A stretch of DNA of 64,000 bases from Edaphobacter dinghuensis (GTDB lineage: Bacteria; Acidobacteriota; Terriglobia; Terriglobales; Acidobacteriaceae): positions 665,149 to 729,148 of the forward strand of contig NZ_BMGT01000003.1 of the NCBI RefSeq assembly GCF_014640335.1. The letters are read 5' to 3'. How positions within the stretch are numbered: the first letter of the stretch is position 1; the number at the start of each line of letters is the position of its first letter. The notes under the pieces are model-generated. The model did no database searches. It saw nothing but the letters and a program-made list of their open reading frames with translations, and was not told where the DNA came from. The position numbers were made by a program, and so were the translations under genes. Positions 40,708-51,300 of the stretch are shown one piece after another.

Positions 40708-41151
40708 ATGGCGGCAGCTCTTGTCATTCCGCAGATTGCCGGATACGCATTCGATGTTTCTCCAGACCTCTCCCATGTTCAGACGCGAGAGCGTCTCAGC
40801 CCTGCCGCGATTAAGGGCTTTCTGCGCATCATGGAGAAGTGGGAGATTAAAGATGCGGATGCGCGGCAACTGTTGGGCGGGCTCTCCACCGGCTCGTACT
40901 ACGGATTTAAGAAAGAGCCGAAGCACCGAACGCTGGATCAGGATGTTCTGACGCGCATCTCGCTTCTGCTGGGAATATTCAAGGCGTTGAATATTTTGTA
41001 CAGCAAGTCGCTGGCAGATGCGTGGATGAGGCTGCCAAACAGCAACTCGATGTTTCGGGGGATGACACCTTTGGCTTACATCATCCAGCGCGGCCAACCG
41101 GGAATGCTGCATGTGCGTCAACTGCTCGACGCTCGCCGTGGTGGGCAATGA
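40708..41151 (+). CDS. Xre/MbcA/ParS-type antitoxin (DUF2384)
   Basis: A 147-residue protein. An N-terminal Xre-like DNA-binding part ('RERLSPAAIKGFLRIMEKWE') leads to 'SYYGFKKE' and 'DVLTRISLLLGIFKALNILY', then the C-terminal toxin-binding DUF2384 segment 'MFRGMTPLAYIIQRGQPGML' with 'HVRQLLDARRG'. It would neutralise the RES toxin encoded next and repress their operon. ATG 40708 is chosen since GGAGG (40697-40701) is 6 bases upstream; ATG 40702 directly abuts it. The end overlaps the toxin gene (ATGA). Confidence 0.9.
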   Translation: MAAALVIPQIAGYAFDVSPDLSHVQTRERLSPAAIKGFLRIMEKWEIKDADARQLLGGLSTGSYYGFKKEPKHRTLDQDVLTRISLLLGIFKALNILYSKSLADAWMRLPNSNSMFRGMTPLAYIIQRGQPGMLHVRQLLDARRGGQ

Positions 41152-41858
41152 TTCCGGCAGCCGTCGATGTTGAGCTTGCCGATACGCATCGTCTTATTCC
41201 GTCGAAGTATAGCGAGAGCGGCACTGTGCTATCGCGGCTGACTGACGATGAGAGTGTTCTCAGCGATCTGATGGAGTTAGACGGCGCGACGAACGGCCGT
41301 CTTTTAGGGGAAGAGGGATTGTTGCCTGGTATCAGTGTTCATGAGCTGGTCTACGGCGTCGGCTATGCGCATATTGTCAATGCTGCGTTTACGCATGCAG
41401 GGCCGATGGGTGGGCGCTTCAATAATAGCGAGCGCGGCGCATGGTACTGCGGTGTGGAGAGGGAGACCTCGATTGCGGAAGTTGTGTTTCATAAGCTGAG
41501 GCAGTTGGAAGAGGTCGATTGGCGAGAGGAAGAGGTGTCGACGTTCGACGACTATCTCGCCGATTTTACGGCGCGAATGCAGGACCTGCGAGCGCCGAAG
41601 CCGCAGTATAAAAGGTTTTTGAAGGCGGGCCCGATTCCGGAGTGTTACGCCGACTCGCAACAACTTGCCGCAGTGTTGCTGGTGCAACAGTCGAATGGGA
41701 TCATCTATCCGAGTGTAAGAAAGAAGGGCGGCAGTTGCCTGGTCTGCTTCAGGCCGACGCTGGTCTATAACGTGCGTCAGGGCGCTCGTCTCGAGCTGCG
41801 GCTGTTGGCCGGAAGAGATTTTTCGCCGAGCGATGTTCGTGAAGTCCGCACTGCATAA
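41148..41858 (+). CDS. RES domain toxin (NAD+-degrading type)
   Basis: A 236-residue RES-family toxin. Motifs are 'GGRFNNSERGAWYCGVERET' (Arg and Tyr of the active site) and 'SIAEVVFHKLRQLEE' (Glu). The N-terminal region begins 'HRLIPSKYSESGTVLSRLTD'. RES toxins such as MbcT use NAD+ as substrate and are blocked by their Xre partners. The ATG overlaps the antitoxin stop by 4 bases, so translation is coupled. This is a type II toxin-antitoxin module and may be mobile, although nothing near it marks recent transfer. Confidence 0.92.
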   Translation: MIPAAVDVELADTHRLIPSKYSESGTVLSRLTDDESVLSDLMELDGATNGRLLGEEGLLPGISVHELVYGVGYAHIVNAAFTHAGPMGGRFNNSERGAWYCGVERETSIAEVVFHKLRQLEEVDWREEEVSTFDDYLADFTARMQDLRAPKPQYKRFLKAGPIPECYADSQQLAAVLLVQQSNGIIYPSVRKKGGSCLVCFRPTLVYNVRQGARLELRLLAGRDFSPSDVREVRTA

Positions 41859-42041
41859 TTGGTGCGACTGAGTTTTGTGCGCGCGGATGGCAGAATTTCA
41901 ATTGCGGCTTTGGTGATGATGTAAACCCTTGGGATTGAGCATCAGCGAAGAGGCGGGAGCTGCTTTCAGGAATGGTTTCAACGTTTGTCTAGAGCGATTG
42001 CTCGCTCTCTCTCCGCTTTGGTAGCATTGGGACTTCAATCT

Positions 42042-43439
42042 ATGTCTTCTGCTGCCCAAGTCGCTGTGCGTTCCGCTGAGATTGCAAGAATCCTCGGGAC
42101 GGAGAGCGACCTTAAGCTATTTCAACAACATTTGGAGGATGTGCTTCGCGGAGAAGCTTTTCGAGGTAGCCATCGTAGCGGGCAGTTTCTGCGCTATGTC
42201 GTGGAGCAGTCGATCAATGGACACTGCGATGAATTGAAAGAGCGCCTGATCGGGATAGAGCTCTTCGGCAGAGCGCCCAGCTATGACACGGGCGAAGACG
42301 CGATCGTGCGTGTGACGGCGAGCGATGTTCGCCGACGCTTGCTACAGCACTATGGAACCTATGGCACCGACTCCGAGTTTCGCATCCGTCTTCCTTTGGG
42401 CTCTTACATCCCGGAGATCGTACGAGATGTTCCGGTGAAGATGGAGACGGCGGAAGAGAAGGAGGTTGAGTCGCCGCTTGAAGCATCAGCCGATCTTTCT
42501 GTCTCTTCTTCTGTCGTGGAACCGGAAGAGTCTGCTCCTGCGGCGCAGGAAGATGTGAAGAGCCCAGAGCGTGCGCAGGGATTCTGGACACGGCGAAAGA
42601 TACTTTTGTGTTGTGTGGCGATTGCGGTCTCCAGCATCTTTGCTATGTGGCTGGTGACGCGCGCCGGTCGTATACGCAAGGAGTCTTTGTGGGGTGAGCT
42701 GTTCGGCTTTCAGTGGAGCACGAAGCTGATTACAAGCGATCCCAACATTGTGGAGATCCAGACGCTCACCGGTCAGACGGTCACCTTATCTGACTACGCG
42801 AACCAGCGATATGTGCCGGATCCGTCGAAGGTCACGCCGGAGCTGATGAAGTTTTCTACCGAGATATTGCGGGGAGACAAGGCCGCTGCCATCGATACCG
42901 GTGTTGCTGTGAATGTGGCGGAGTGGATGGATCAGGCGAATGCCGGTCGGTTGACGATTCAATCGGCGCGCAATCTTCGTTTTGCAGACTTGCTTAAGGA
43001 TGGGAACTTTATTCTGCTGGGTAGTCCGCGGTCTAATCCATGGGCACTCTTCTATAACGATCATCTGGACTTTCGTTTCGTCTTCGATCAGAACTCCGGT
43101 CAGGAGATCGTCGAGAATCTGCATCCACATCGTGGCGAGTCTGCAAAATATATTCCTACGGCAAAGGGGTTTGCGACGGGGCAGTCATTTGCCGTGGCAA
43201 GCTACCTGCGCAATCCCGACCACCAGGGACATGTGTTGCTGATTGCCGGTGCCGACGCTGAAGGAACTGAAGCTGTGGATGATCTGATGACGGACTCGAC
43301 TGCGTTGTCGGCCGCGATGAGTCAATGCGGCCTGCCGCACAAGGCGCCGATTCCGAACTTTCAGCTATTGCTGCGGTTGAGCACCATGGCCGGATCGCCT
43401 GAGCACTCCGAGGTGATTGCGTGCCACATACTCTCGTAG
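42042..43439 (+). CDS. Membrane-anchored putative regulator with acidobacterial N-terminal DNA-binding-like domain
   Basis: A 465-residue protein. The N-terminal domain (about 15-125) has 'FRGSHRSGQFLRYVVEQSIN', 'LKERLIGIELFGRAPSYDTG' and 'IVRVTASDVRRRLLQHY', then 'RIRLPLGSYIPEI'. This domain is widespread in Acidobacteria and resembles a winged-helix DNA-binding fold. After an acidic linker, one helix 'ILLCCVAIAVSSIFAMWLVT' crosses the membrane. The C-terminal 250 residues (periplasmic) have no known motif but contain repeated 'GQ'-type beta segments. Its position directly before the glycoside hydrolase genes suggests it senses a glycan and controls them. ATG 42042 is used; the frame extends to a TTG at 41985. 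Confidence 0.65.
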   Translation: MSSAAQVAVRSAEIARILGTESDLKLFQQHLEDVLRGEAFRGSHRSGQFLRYVVEQSINGHCDELKERLIGIELFGRAPSYDTGEDAIVRVTASDVRRRLLQHYGTYGTDSEFRIRLPLGSYIPEIVRDVPVKMETAEEKEVESPLEASADLSVSSSVVEPEESAPAAQEDVKSPERAQGFWTRRKILLCCVAIAVSSIFAMWLVTRAGRIRKESLWGELFGFQWSTKLITSDPNIVEIQTLTGQTVTLSDYANQRYVPDPSKVTPELMKFSTEILRGDKAAAIDTGVAVNVAEWMDQANAGRLTIQSARNLRFADLLKDGNFILLGSPRSNPWALFYNDHLDFRFVFDQNSGQEIVENLHPHRGESAKYIPTAKGFATGQSFAVASYLRNPDHQGHVLLIAGADAEGTEAVDDLMTDSTALSAAMSQCGLPHKAPIPNFQLLLRLSTMAGSPEHSEVIACHILS

Positions 43440-43740
43440 CTGTTGTTACCTGAGCAGGCTTGCCCAGGTTGCAATGAAATTATGCCTACCTTCTGACGAT
43501 GCCGATTCAACATATCTAATGTCATTTAAAAATTGTCGTTGAAAGTGACATTTCGCGTGTTCAGGGGTGCATGGAACAATTTAAGACAGTTCACTACTGT
43601 TAGTGCCTGTTAGAGGGTAAAAATCCAGCATTTCAAGGGATTTCTGAGGGGTTAGGGAACTGCACTAACGTTGCGGTAACCCATACTTTGTTCTGTAGAT
43701 TAGTGAACGGTAGGATGGACCGGAACGCAATGGAGGCAGA
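43440..43740. other. Promoter region of the glycoside hydrolase genes
   Basis: 300 bases without a gene. Inverted arms AATGTCA (43518-43524) and TGACATT (43546-43552) lie here, and a second pair GTTAGTGC (43599-43606) and GCACTAAC (43662-43669). Either may be a regulator site. GGAGG (43731-43735) is the ribosome site for the TTG start at 43741. Confidence 0.4.
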
Positions 43741-45981
43741 TTGAGGATTGCTGGTTGTGGTGCAGTTATTTTTCTGATGCTGGCTTATAGCGGCGCTGTG
43801 AGGGCTTCGTCTGATAGCGCTCCTTTATATAAACAGCCGAATGCTCCGAGTGAAGCACGCATCCGTGACTTGATGCATCGCATGACACCAGAGGAGAAGG
43901 TTAGGCAACTCGATCTCTACGCCGGTGCTCCGGCATTGATGAGCAGCTATACCGACGACACCCATGCTGCCAAGGATGCAGTATTTTTGCCCGAGAAGGC
44001 GGAGGCGCTGTGGGGCAATCTCGGGGTGGGCGGCATCCACGATCTGAATCCGACGCCGGAACAATCGAACGCAATTCAGCGATGGGTGATTGCGCACAAC
44101 CGGCTTGGAATTCCGGCGCTGTTTATCGAAGAGGGATTACATGGATTCGATACGGGCACGGTCTTTCCTGCGCCACTCAATCTTGCTGCAACGTTTGATC
44201 CTGAGCTGGCGCGGCAGACCGGCTCTGCGATTGCGGCCGAGGCGCGAGCGACGGGCGTGGGGATGATTCTGGCTCCGGTGCTGGACCTTGCGCGAGAACC
44301 GCGTTGGGGCCGGGTTGAAGAAGACTTTGGCGAAGACCCATACCTCACCGGACAGATGGGGTTTGCCTATGTGCGCGGCGTGCAGGGGGCGAGCCTGAAC
44401 ACGGACCATACGGTGGTTGCGGAACCGAAGCACTTTGCAGGGCATGGCTCGCCTGAGGGCGGAACGAATACTTCGCCAGTGCATATTGGCGAGCGCGAGC
44501 TGCGCAGCGTGATGTTGAAGTCGTTTGAGCCGGCGTTTCGCGAAGGCCATGCCATGGCCACGATGGCAGCTTATCACGAGATCGACGGCATTCCTATTAC
44601 AGCCGACCCTTTTTTGCTGAAGACAGTACTTCGCGGTGAGTGGGGTTTTCAGGGGATGGTGCTCTCAGATTTGGGCGCGATTCAGCGGCTGTACAAGGTG
44701 CATCATGTTGCGGCGACACCTAAGGACGCGGTTTGTCTTGCAGTGCGGTCGGGTGTCGATATGCAGTTTTATGACTTCGAACATGATGTATTTCAGAATG
44801 CTTTGCTGGACTGCTTGAAGGAAGGCACGCTGCCGGAGGCTGACCTGGATCGGGCAGTGTCGGCGGTGCTTCGTCTGAAGTTTTCGCTTGATCTCTTCGA
44901 TCATCCTTTCGTTGATCCATCGCTTGATAAGAGGGTGTACCGTTCGCAGGCGCATCTCGACGTCTCGCTGAGGTCGGCGCGCGAGTCGATGACTCTGCTC
45001 AAGAACGAGAACCACCTGCTGCCGCTGTCGAAGTCGGTTCGCCGTATTGCGGTCATCGGTCCGAATGCGAATGTGGCGCGGTATGGCGACTACGAGAAGG
45101 AGAGCAACGGCGAGCGGATCAGTCTTTTGCAGGGCATAAAGAGCGCTGTGCCGCAAGCGATGGTGGACTTCGATGAAGGCACGGACATCGGTGCAGCAGT
45201 GGCGAAGGCGGAAGCGTCGGATGTCGTGATCCTCGGGCTTGGAGAGAAGCAGGGTATATCGGGCGAAGGATTTGATCGCTCGGAGCTTGGACTACCGGGG
45301 AACCAGGAGCAATTGCTTGAGGCTGTGGTGAAGACCGGCAAGCCGGTAGTCCTGGTGCTGGAGAATGGGCGGCCGCTTACGATTGGCTGGGCGAAGGACC
45401 ATGTCGGAGCGATCCTCGAGGCGTGGTACCCCGGAGAGTTTGGAGGCAGAGCGATCGCCGAGACGCTCTTTGGCGACAACAATCCTTCAGGAAGACTGAC
45501 GATCACCTTTCCTCGCAGCGTAGGACAGCTGCCGGATTTTTATAACTCCGATCCGTCGCGTGTTCATAAGTATGTCGATGATGATGGGAAGCCGCTTTTT
45601 CCGTTTGGCTTCGGTTTGAGCTATACGAGCTTCAACTATGGCGATATTGCGGTCGAAGCTCCTGCAGCGGGCAGCAAGGCAGATATCGTTGTGTCGTTTG
45701 AGGTGACGAATACAGGCGAGCGAGAGGGGACCGAAGTGCCCCAGCTTTATATGCGTCAAGAGGTCGGCAGTGTGGAGACTCCGGAGCGATCGCTTGCGGG
45801 TTTTACCAAGGTTGATCTGAAGCCGCACGAGAGCAAGAGGGTCACCATGCACTTGCGACAGAGCCAACTTGCAGTCTGGAATGCGGAGAATCGCTGGGCC
45901 GTGGAACCGGGCTATTACACAGTTTGGGTTGGTGGATCGTCGGAGGCAGCGTTGACGACGCGGTTTCTGTTGAAGCCATAA
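43741..45981 (+). CDS. GH3 family beta-glycosidase (beta-glucosidase/beta-xylosidase type)
   Basis: A 746-residue secreted enzyme. Signal peptide ('AVIFLMLAYSGAVRA'), GH3 barrel with 'IPALFIEEGLHGF', 'VLDLAREPRWGRVEEDFGED' and 'EPKHFAGHGSPEGG'. The nucleophile is the Asp in 'GMVLSDLGAIQRL' (D310). The alpha/beta sandwich has 'VIGPNANVARYGDYEKES' and 'GEKQGISGEGFDR'. A C-terminal fibronectin-III-like domain ends 'FLLKP'. It cleaves terminal beta-linked glucose, xylose or a similar sugar. The start is TTG 43741 with GGAGG 5 bases upstream; no in-frame ATG precedes the signal peptide. First gene of the hydrolase operon. Confidence 0.92.
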   Translation: MRIAGCGAVIFLMLAYSGAVRASSDSAPLYKQPNAPSEARIRDLMHRMTPEEKVRQLDLYAGAPALMSSYTDDTHAAKDAVFLPEKAEALWGNLGVGGIHDLNPTPEQSNAIQRWVIAHNRLGIPALFIEEGLHGFDTGTVFPAPLNLAATFDPELARQTGSAIAAEARATGVGMILAPVLDLAREPRWGRVEEDFGEDPYLTGQMGFAYVRGVQGASLNTDHTVVAEPKHFAGHGSPEGGTNTSPVHIGERELRSVMLKSFEPAFREGHAMATMAAYHEIDGIPITADPFLLKTVLRGEWGFQGMVLSDLGAIQRLYKVHHVAATPKDAVCLAVRSGVDMQFYDFEHDVFQNALLDCLKEGTLPEADLDRAVSAVLRLKFSLDLFDHPFVDPSLDKRVYRSQAHLDVSLRSARESMTLLKNENHLLPLSKSVRRIAVIGPNANVARYGDYEKESNGERISLLQGIKSAVPQAMVDFDEGTDIGAAVAKAEASDVVILGLGEKQGISGEGFDRSELGLPGNQEQLLEAVVKTGKPVVLVLENGRPLTIGWAKDHVGAILEAWYPGEFGGRAIAETLFGDNNPSGRLTITFPRSVGQLPDFYNSDPSRVHKYVDDDGKPLFPFGFGLSYTSFNYGDIAVEAPAAGSKADIVVSFEVTNTGEREGTEVPQLYMRQEVGSVETPERSLAGFTKVDLKPHESKRVTMHLRQSQLAVWNAENRWAVEPGYYTVWVGGSSEAALTTRFLLKP

Positions 45982-46021
45982 TGCACACCGAATATCGATA
46001 ACGACAGAGGAACGGAGAGTT

Positions 46022-48334
46022 ATGTTAGTACAGAACGGAACATGCAGAACAGTATTGTTTGCAGCATTGCTGCTTGGGTTTTCGGGAAGCGCTATTGCCG
46101 GGCCTACGGTGAAGCCCATGGAGCCGGTGGACTATGTCTCCCCTAACATCGGCGGCATCGGTCAACTGTTGACTGCAACCGTTCCTTATGTGCAGACGCC
46201 TCATGGAATGGCGCGGCTTGCACCGATCATGACGCCGGGAATCAATGACCGCTATCTGGCGGATAAGATTTATGGGTTTCCGGCTGGACCAGCCATGTTG
46301 ATGATCTCAACCGGTAAGGTGAGTACGCGGCCGAAGGATTATGCTTCCACCTACGATCACGATTTCGAGACGACGACGCCATATTATTACGAGGCGGACC
46401 TGCAGAGCTGGGGTATCAAGGCAGAGGTTACGGCGACACAGGCCGCGGCATATTACCGGTTTCATCTGCCGGCTGGCTCGACTGCTCACTTGGTTTTGAG
46501 CATGAAGGACGGAGCGGCGCTCAAGGTAGTTGGAGACTCGGTTGTTGAAGGCAGCGAGCGAGTGGGTGGAACCGTCGCACAGCTTTCAGAGAACAGTGGT
46601 GAGACTCGGGAGTATTTTTATGCAGAGTTTTCAAGGCCTTTCAGCCATGCTGAGACGTGGCAGAAGAGTGTCTTGTCTCAAAGCGCGGAGCAGGCTGGAG
46701 ATCACATTGGCTTTGTTGCCGACGAATCGGGTGAGGGAGGAGATCAGGTCGAAGTACGCGTCGGGTTTTCATATATCAGCACGGAGCAGGCGCAGAAAAA
46801 TCTGAAGGAGCAGATCGCCGAGCGAAGCTTCGAGCAGGTGAAGGGGCAGACGAAGATGCTCTGGAACAAGGCGCTTGGAGCAGTTGCGATTGAGGGAGGT
46901 AACGAGAGTCAGCGCACGATCTTCTATACCGCGTTGTATCGCTCGCTGGGCCGCATGACCGACATCACGGAAGACGGCAGATACTTCAGTGGATACGATC
47001 ATAAGGTCCACGAAAGCGATGGGCATGACTTCTATGTTGACGATGGTTTGTGGGACACGTACCGCTCACTGCATCCGCTGCAACTGCTGCTCGAAGCTCC
47101 GCGACAGGAGGACATGATTCGCTCCTACTTACGGATGTATGAGCAGAGCGGATGGCTGCCATCGTTTCCTTCAGTGGCCGGAGAGCAGGCTGTGATGATC
47201 GGGCATCACGCGGCTGCCTATATTCTCGATGCGTATCAAAAGGGCTATCGCGACTTCAACCTTGAAGAAGCGTATGAAGCGATTCACAAGAATGAGACTC
47301 AGGCGACGATGTTGCCATGGAAGCGTGGCCCGTTGACGAGTCTGGATCATGTGTACTTCGATAAGGGATTTTTCCCGGCGCTTGCAGCGGGTGAGACTGA
47401 AACGGTTTCCGAAGTTACCGGAGAGCGGCGCCAGGCAGTTTCAGTGACGCTTGAGACAAGTTATGACGATTGGTGCGCGGCGCAGATCGCAAAGATTCTG
47501 GGAAAGCAGGATGACTACGACTACTTCATGAAGCTGGCTCACAACTATCGCAATGTCTTTGATCCGCAGATAGATTTCATGGCTCCGAAGAGTGAGGATG
47601 GGCAGTGGGTGACACCCTTCGATCCGAAGCTTGGAGGAGGGCAGGGCGGAAGAGACTACTTCACCGAGATGAATGCATGGACCTATACCTTCCATGTGCA
47701 GCATGATGTTGCCGGCCTGATTCAGTTGATGGGAGGGCGAGACAACTTCAATGCTAAGCTGGATCAACTCTTCGTCGAACAATATGGGACATCGAAGTAT
47801 CAATACTTAAGTCAGTTTCCCGACTCGACCGGCTTGGTGGGACTTTATGCGCAGGGCAACGAGCCCAGCTATCACATTCCGTACCTCTACGACTTCTCTG
47901 GGCAGCCATGGAAGACGCAGCGGCGAGTGCGCCAGTTGATGAATATCTGGTATGGCGATGGTCCGCTTGGTATTCCAGGAGACGACGATGGAGGTGAGAC
48001 CTCGTCGTGGTATGTGCTCAGCGCTATGGGATTCTATCCCGTCTGTCCGGGGAGTCCGGTGTACGAGATCGGAAGTCCGATCTTTGCGAAGAGCTCAATT
48101 CGCATGGCGAACGGGCGTGAGTTTACGATCATTGCAAATCATGTCTCAGCGCAGAACAAGTATATTCAGTCGGCGCAGTTGAATGGAAAGGCGCTGGACA
48201 AGGCATGGTTCGCGCATGCGGCGATTGCGAACGGCGGTACTCTTGTACTCGAGATGGGAGACAAGCCGAATAAGCAGTGGGGAAGCGCACCGGCAGATGC
48301 GCCGCCGTCGATGTCGCCGGTTGCAGGATCTTGA
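46022..48334 (+). CDS. GH92 family alpha-mannosidase
   Basis: A 770-residue secreted protein matching GH92, calcium-dependent exo-alpha-mannosidases of N-glycan degradation. N-terminal 'VDYVSPNIGGIGQLLTATVP' and 'YVQTPHGMARLAPIM' start the beta domain. The (alpha/alpha)6 region has 'YVDDGLWDTYRSLHPLQLLL' and 'NEPSYHIPYLYDFSGQPWKT'. The catalytic loop 'GIPGDDDGGETSSWYVLSAM' carries the acid residues, and 'GFYPVCPGSPVYEIGSPIF' is family-typical. It is co-directional with the GH3 gene (40 bases apart). GGAGAG precedes the ATG. Confidence 0.94.
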   Translation: MLVQNGTCRTVLFAALLLGFSGSAIAGPTVKPMEPVDYVSPNIGGIGQLLTATVPYVQTPHGMARLAPIMTPGINDRYLADKIYGFPAGPAMLMISTGKVSTRPKDYASTYDHDFETTTPYYYEADLQSWGIKAEVTATQAAAYYRFHLPAGSTAHLVLSMKDGAALKVVGDSVVEGSERVGGTVAQLSENSGETREYFYAEFSRPFSHAETWQKSVLSQSAEQAGDHIGFVADESGEGGDQVEVRVGFSYISTEQAQKNLKEQIAERSFEQVKGQTKMLWNKALGAVAIEGGNESQRTIFYTALYRSLGRMTDITEDGRYFSGYDHKVHESDGHDFYVDDGLWDTYRSLHPLQLLLEAPRQEDMIRSYLRMYEQSGWLPSFPSVAGEQAVMIGHHAAAYILDAYQKGYRDFNLEEAYEAIHKNETQATMLPWKRGPLTSLDHVYFDKGFFPALAAGETETVSEVTGERRQAVSVTLETSYDDWCAAQIAKILGKQDDYDYFMKLAHNYRNVFDPQIDFMAPKSEDGQWVTPFDPKLGGGQGGRDYFTEMNAWTYTFHVQHDVAGLIQLMGGRDNFNAKLDQLFVEQYGTSKYQYLSQFPDSTGLVGLYAQGNEPSYHIPYLYDFSGQPWKTQRRVRQLMNIWYGDGPLGIPGDDDGGETSSWYVLSAMGFYPVCPGSPVYEIGSPIFAKSSIRMANGREFTIIANHVSAQNKYIQSAQLNGKALDKAWFAHAAIANGGTLVLEMGDKPNKQWGSAPADAPPSMSPVAGS

Positions 48335-48368
48335 TCTACTTGAACATGCGCGCTGGTTGGAGGTTGGT

Positions 48369-51300
48369 GTGAAGTATCTAATTGCCTCGATTCTGTCTCT
48401 CTCGTTGTGTCATGGTGTTTTTGCGCAGCCATCATCCGCCGGACGAGCTCCCTTCAATCAGACGACGGCTTGGCATGCGGGAGGATTTCATGTCGACGTT
48501 GCAGGTGTGATCGGCCGCTCGGATATCGTACTGGGACAGGCGAACAAGGATGCCAGCGAAGCGCTGCCGCTTGGCAACGGGCGGTTGGGGGTTGCGGTAT
48601 GGGGTGCAGATGGGCTGACGGCGCAGTTGAATCGCGCTGATACGCTGCCTGACCGGCTCTCTCCCGGGCAGGTCGTTGTACCGGGACTTGCAGCGATGAC
48701 GCAGGCTGAAGACTTTCGGGGAGGGCTGGATCTCTACAACGGCGAGATACAGGAGCAGGGCGGCGGGCTGCACGCGGTGATCTATGTTCAGCCCGGCACG
48801 GATACGCTGGTGATTGACGTGACTGGCGCGAATGCGAATGTGCAGCAGACGGCAAAGCTTATGCTTTGGGAGCCGCGCGCGCCGCACGCCATAGCGAAGG
48901 CAAGAGTGGGTCTGTTGTCGCAGGCGTGGATCGACGACCAGCAGCCTGAATCATCGGGGCGGCACTTCGGTTCGTTATCTACGATTACCGCGCAGGGAAG
49001 AGATGTCTCGGTCTCGGTTGTTGACGAACGCACTGTGGCTGTTTCGTTCAAGCCCTATGCGGACGGACACTATCGCATCCTCGTTGGTTCGCCTCACTTT
49101 GACGGACGGCAGGATGCGTATGCGACGGCGCAGCGTGCGCTTGTGGAGACATCTGCTGAGGCGCATCGTACCTGGTGGCATGACTACTGGCATCGCGCTG
49201 CGCCGATGAAGATCGAGTCGGCGGATGGTTCTGGTGAGTACATGGAGAATCTGCGCGCCATCTATCTTTATGCCGCTGCGGCGGAGAAGGGAACGGAGTA
49301 TCCGGGGTCGCAGGCGGGTGTTGCCGATATGCTGTCTTCGGCACGCGATGCGCATCGCTGGGCGCCCTCTGCCTTTTGGCACTGGAACCTGCGAATGATG
49401 GTCGCAGCGAATCTGGGTGCGGGTGTTGAAGATTTAAATGCACCTTACTTCAACCTCTATCGGGAGAACTTTCCTGCGATTGAACGCTGGACCCGAACGC
49501 GGATGAATGGTGCGCCGGGAGTCTGCGTGCCGGAGACGATGCGTTTCAATGGTCGTGGCATCGAGTATGAAGGCAGTTGGAAGCCGGTTACGATTGGTTA
49601 TAACTGCGACGCCGGCTTCAAGCCTTACTACAACTCGAGAACGCTCTCGACTGGTGCCGAGGTTTCACTTTGGATCTGGCAGCAATATCTGGCGACTGGC
49701 GACCTGCATTTTTTGACGGAAAACTATCCCGTCATGGCGGCATCGACGCGCTTTCTGTTGGCGTACCAGAAGGTTGGCACCGATGGTTTGCTACATACCA
49801 GCCCATCTAACGCGCATGAGACACAGTGGGACGTGACCGACCCGACCACTGATCTCGCAGCAGAGAAGGCCCTCTATCCGGTCATGATTCAGGCGGCCAA
49901 ACTACTTCATCGCGACTCCGATCTTGTGCGCCAGCTTGAGAGTGCGCTGCCGAAGCTGCCACCGTTTCCGCGTATAGCAGAGCAGGGTGCGCGCACGCTG
50001 TTGCCGCCTTCGGCAGACGCTGAGGGGCATGATGTCATCGCGGAGTCCTATGCTCCATCGGCAGCGATTCATAACGCCGAAAATATAGGGCTTGAACCGG
50101 TGTGGCCTTACGATTTGATTGGAGATAGCTCTCCGATGTTTGAGCTGGCGAAGCGTACCTATGTGCATCGGCCATTTATAGCTAAGGCTGATTGGAGCTA
50201 CGATCCGGTGCAGGCTGCGCGGCTGGACCTGGGCAACGAGGTGCGGTCCATGTTGCTCAAGATAACGGAGGACTCGCAGCATTCCATCAATGGTTTTGCG
50301 AATTGGGACAAGGAGTACGGCGAGTTTTATGTGGAGCAGACGGGCGTTACTGCGGATGCATTGCAGGAGGCGCTCGTGCAGGATTACGACGGATTTATTC
50401 GACTGGCGCCTGCTGTACCGCAGGGATGGAACGTCGATGGAAGTGTGAATGTGCGTGGAAAGACTCGTGTCGATGTCCAGGTGAGGGAAGGGCATGTTAC
50501 GACGGCTGTTATAGAGGCGGGTACGACGGGGCCGCTACGGATTCGGAATCCATGGTCTGGCGAGGCCGTCGATGTCGTTTCAGGGGCTGCGATGACAAAG
50601 GTTGTGAGCGGCGCAACCGGATCGGTGATCACATTTCGTGGCGTGGCCGGTACGAGATATCTGCTGGTGCGACAGGGAACTCACGTTGAGGATGAGAACT
50701 TTGCGCCTGTGACAGGCACTCCTGCTATTACGGCAAAGAGGTTGGGGAAAGTTCAGATTGGCCTGTTCGCTTTGGGGTCTTCTTCAGCGAAGGAAGTTCG
50801 CGGCACGGTGGTTACGCTCGGCGCTTCCATTACGGCAGGGTACAAGAGCACGCCGGGTACGGATCGCGACTGGCCCGCGGTTCTGGCGGCGAGGCTTGCG
50901 GAAAAGGGAATGCGTGTCTCGGTGCTCAACAAAGGGATTAGCGGCAACCGGTTGCTGGTCAACGGCGCTGGGCCTAGCGCGCTGTCGCGGTTCGATCGGG
51001 ACGTGCTTTCGCAGCCCGACGTTCATTGGGTCATCTTCTCCGACGATCCGATCAACGATTTAGGATCAACCCGTCCCGCGCCGACTGGTGATCAATTGAT
51101 TGACGGCATTCGGCTGCTCATTGCTCGCGCTCACCAGAGGCATATTCAGTTCTTCTGCTCTACCCTTACCCCCTATGAAGGGGCCAACTATTGGACCCCA
51201 ACGGGAGAGACCGCTCGCGAACAGGTCAATATGTTTTTGCGTAGCGAGAAAAGTGGTTGCGACGCTGTCATCGATCAGGATAGTGCAACGCATGATCCTG

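Noticed and set aside
43676..43681. GTAACC on the plus strand considered as a third ECF promoter
   Set aside because: The flanking bases do not match the two boxes at 1293 and 5553; a six-base match is expected by chance in 64 kb.
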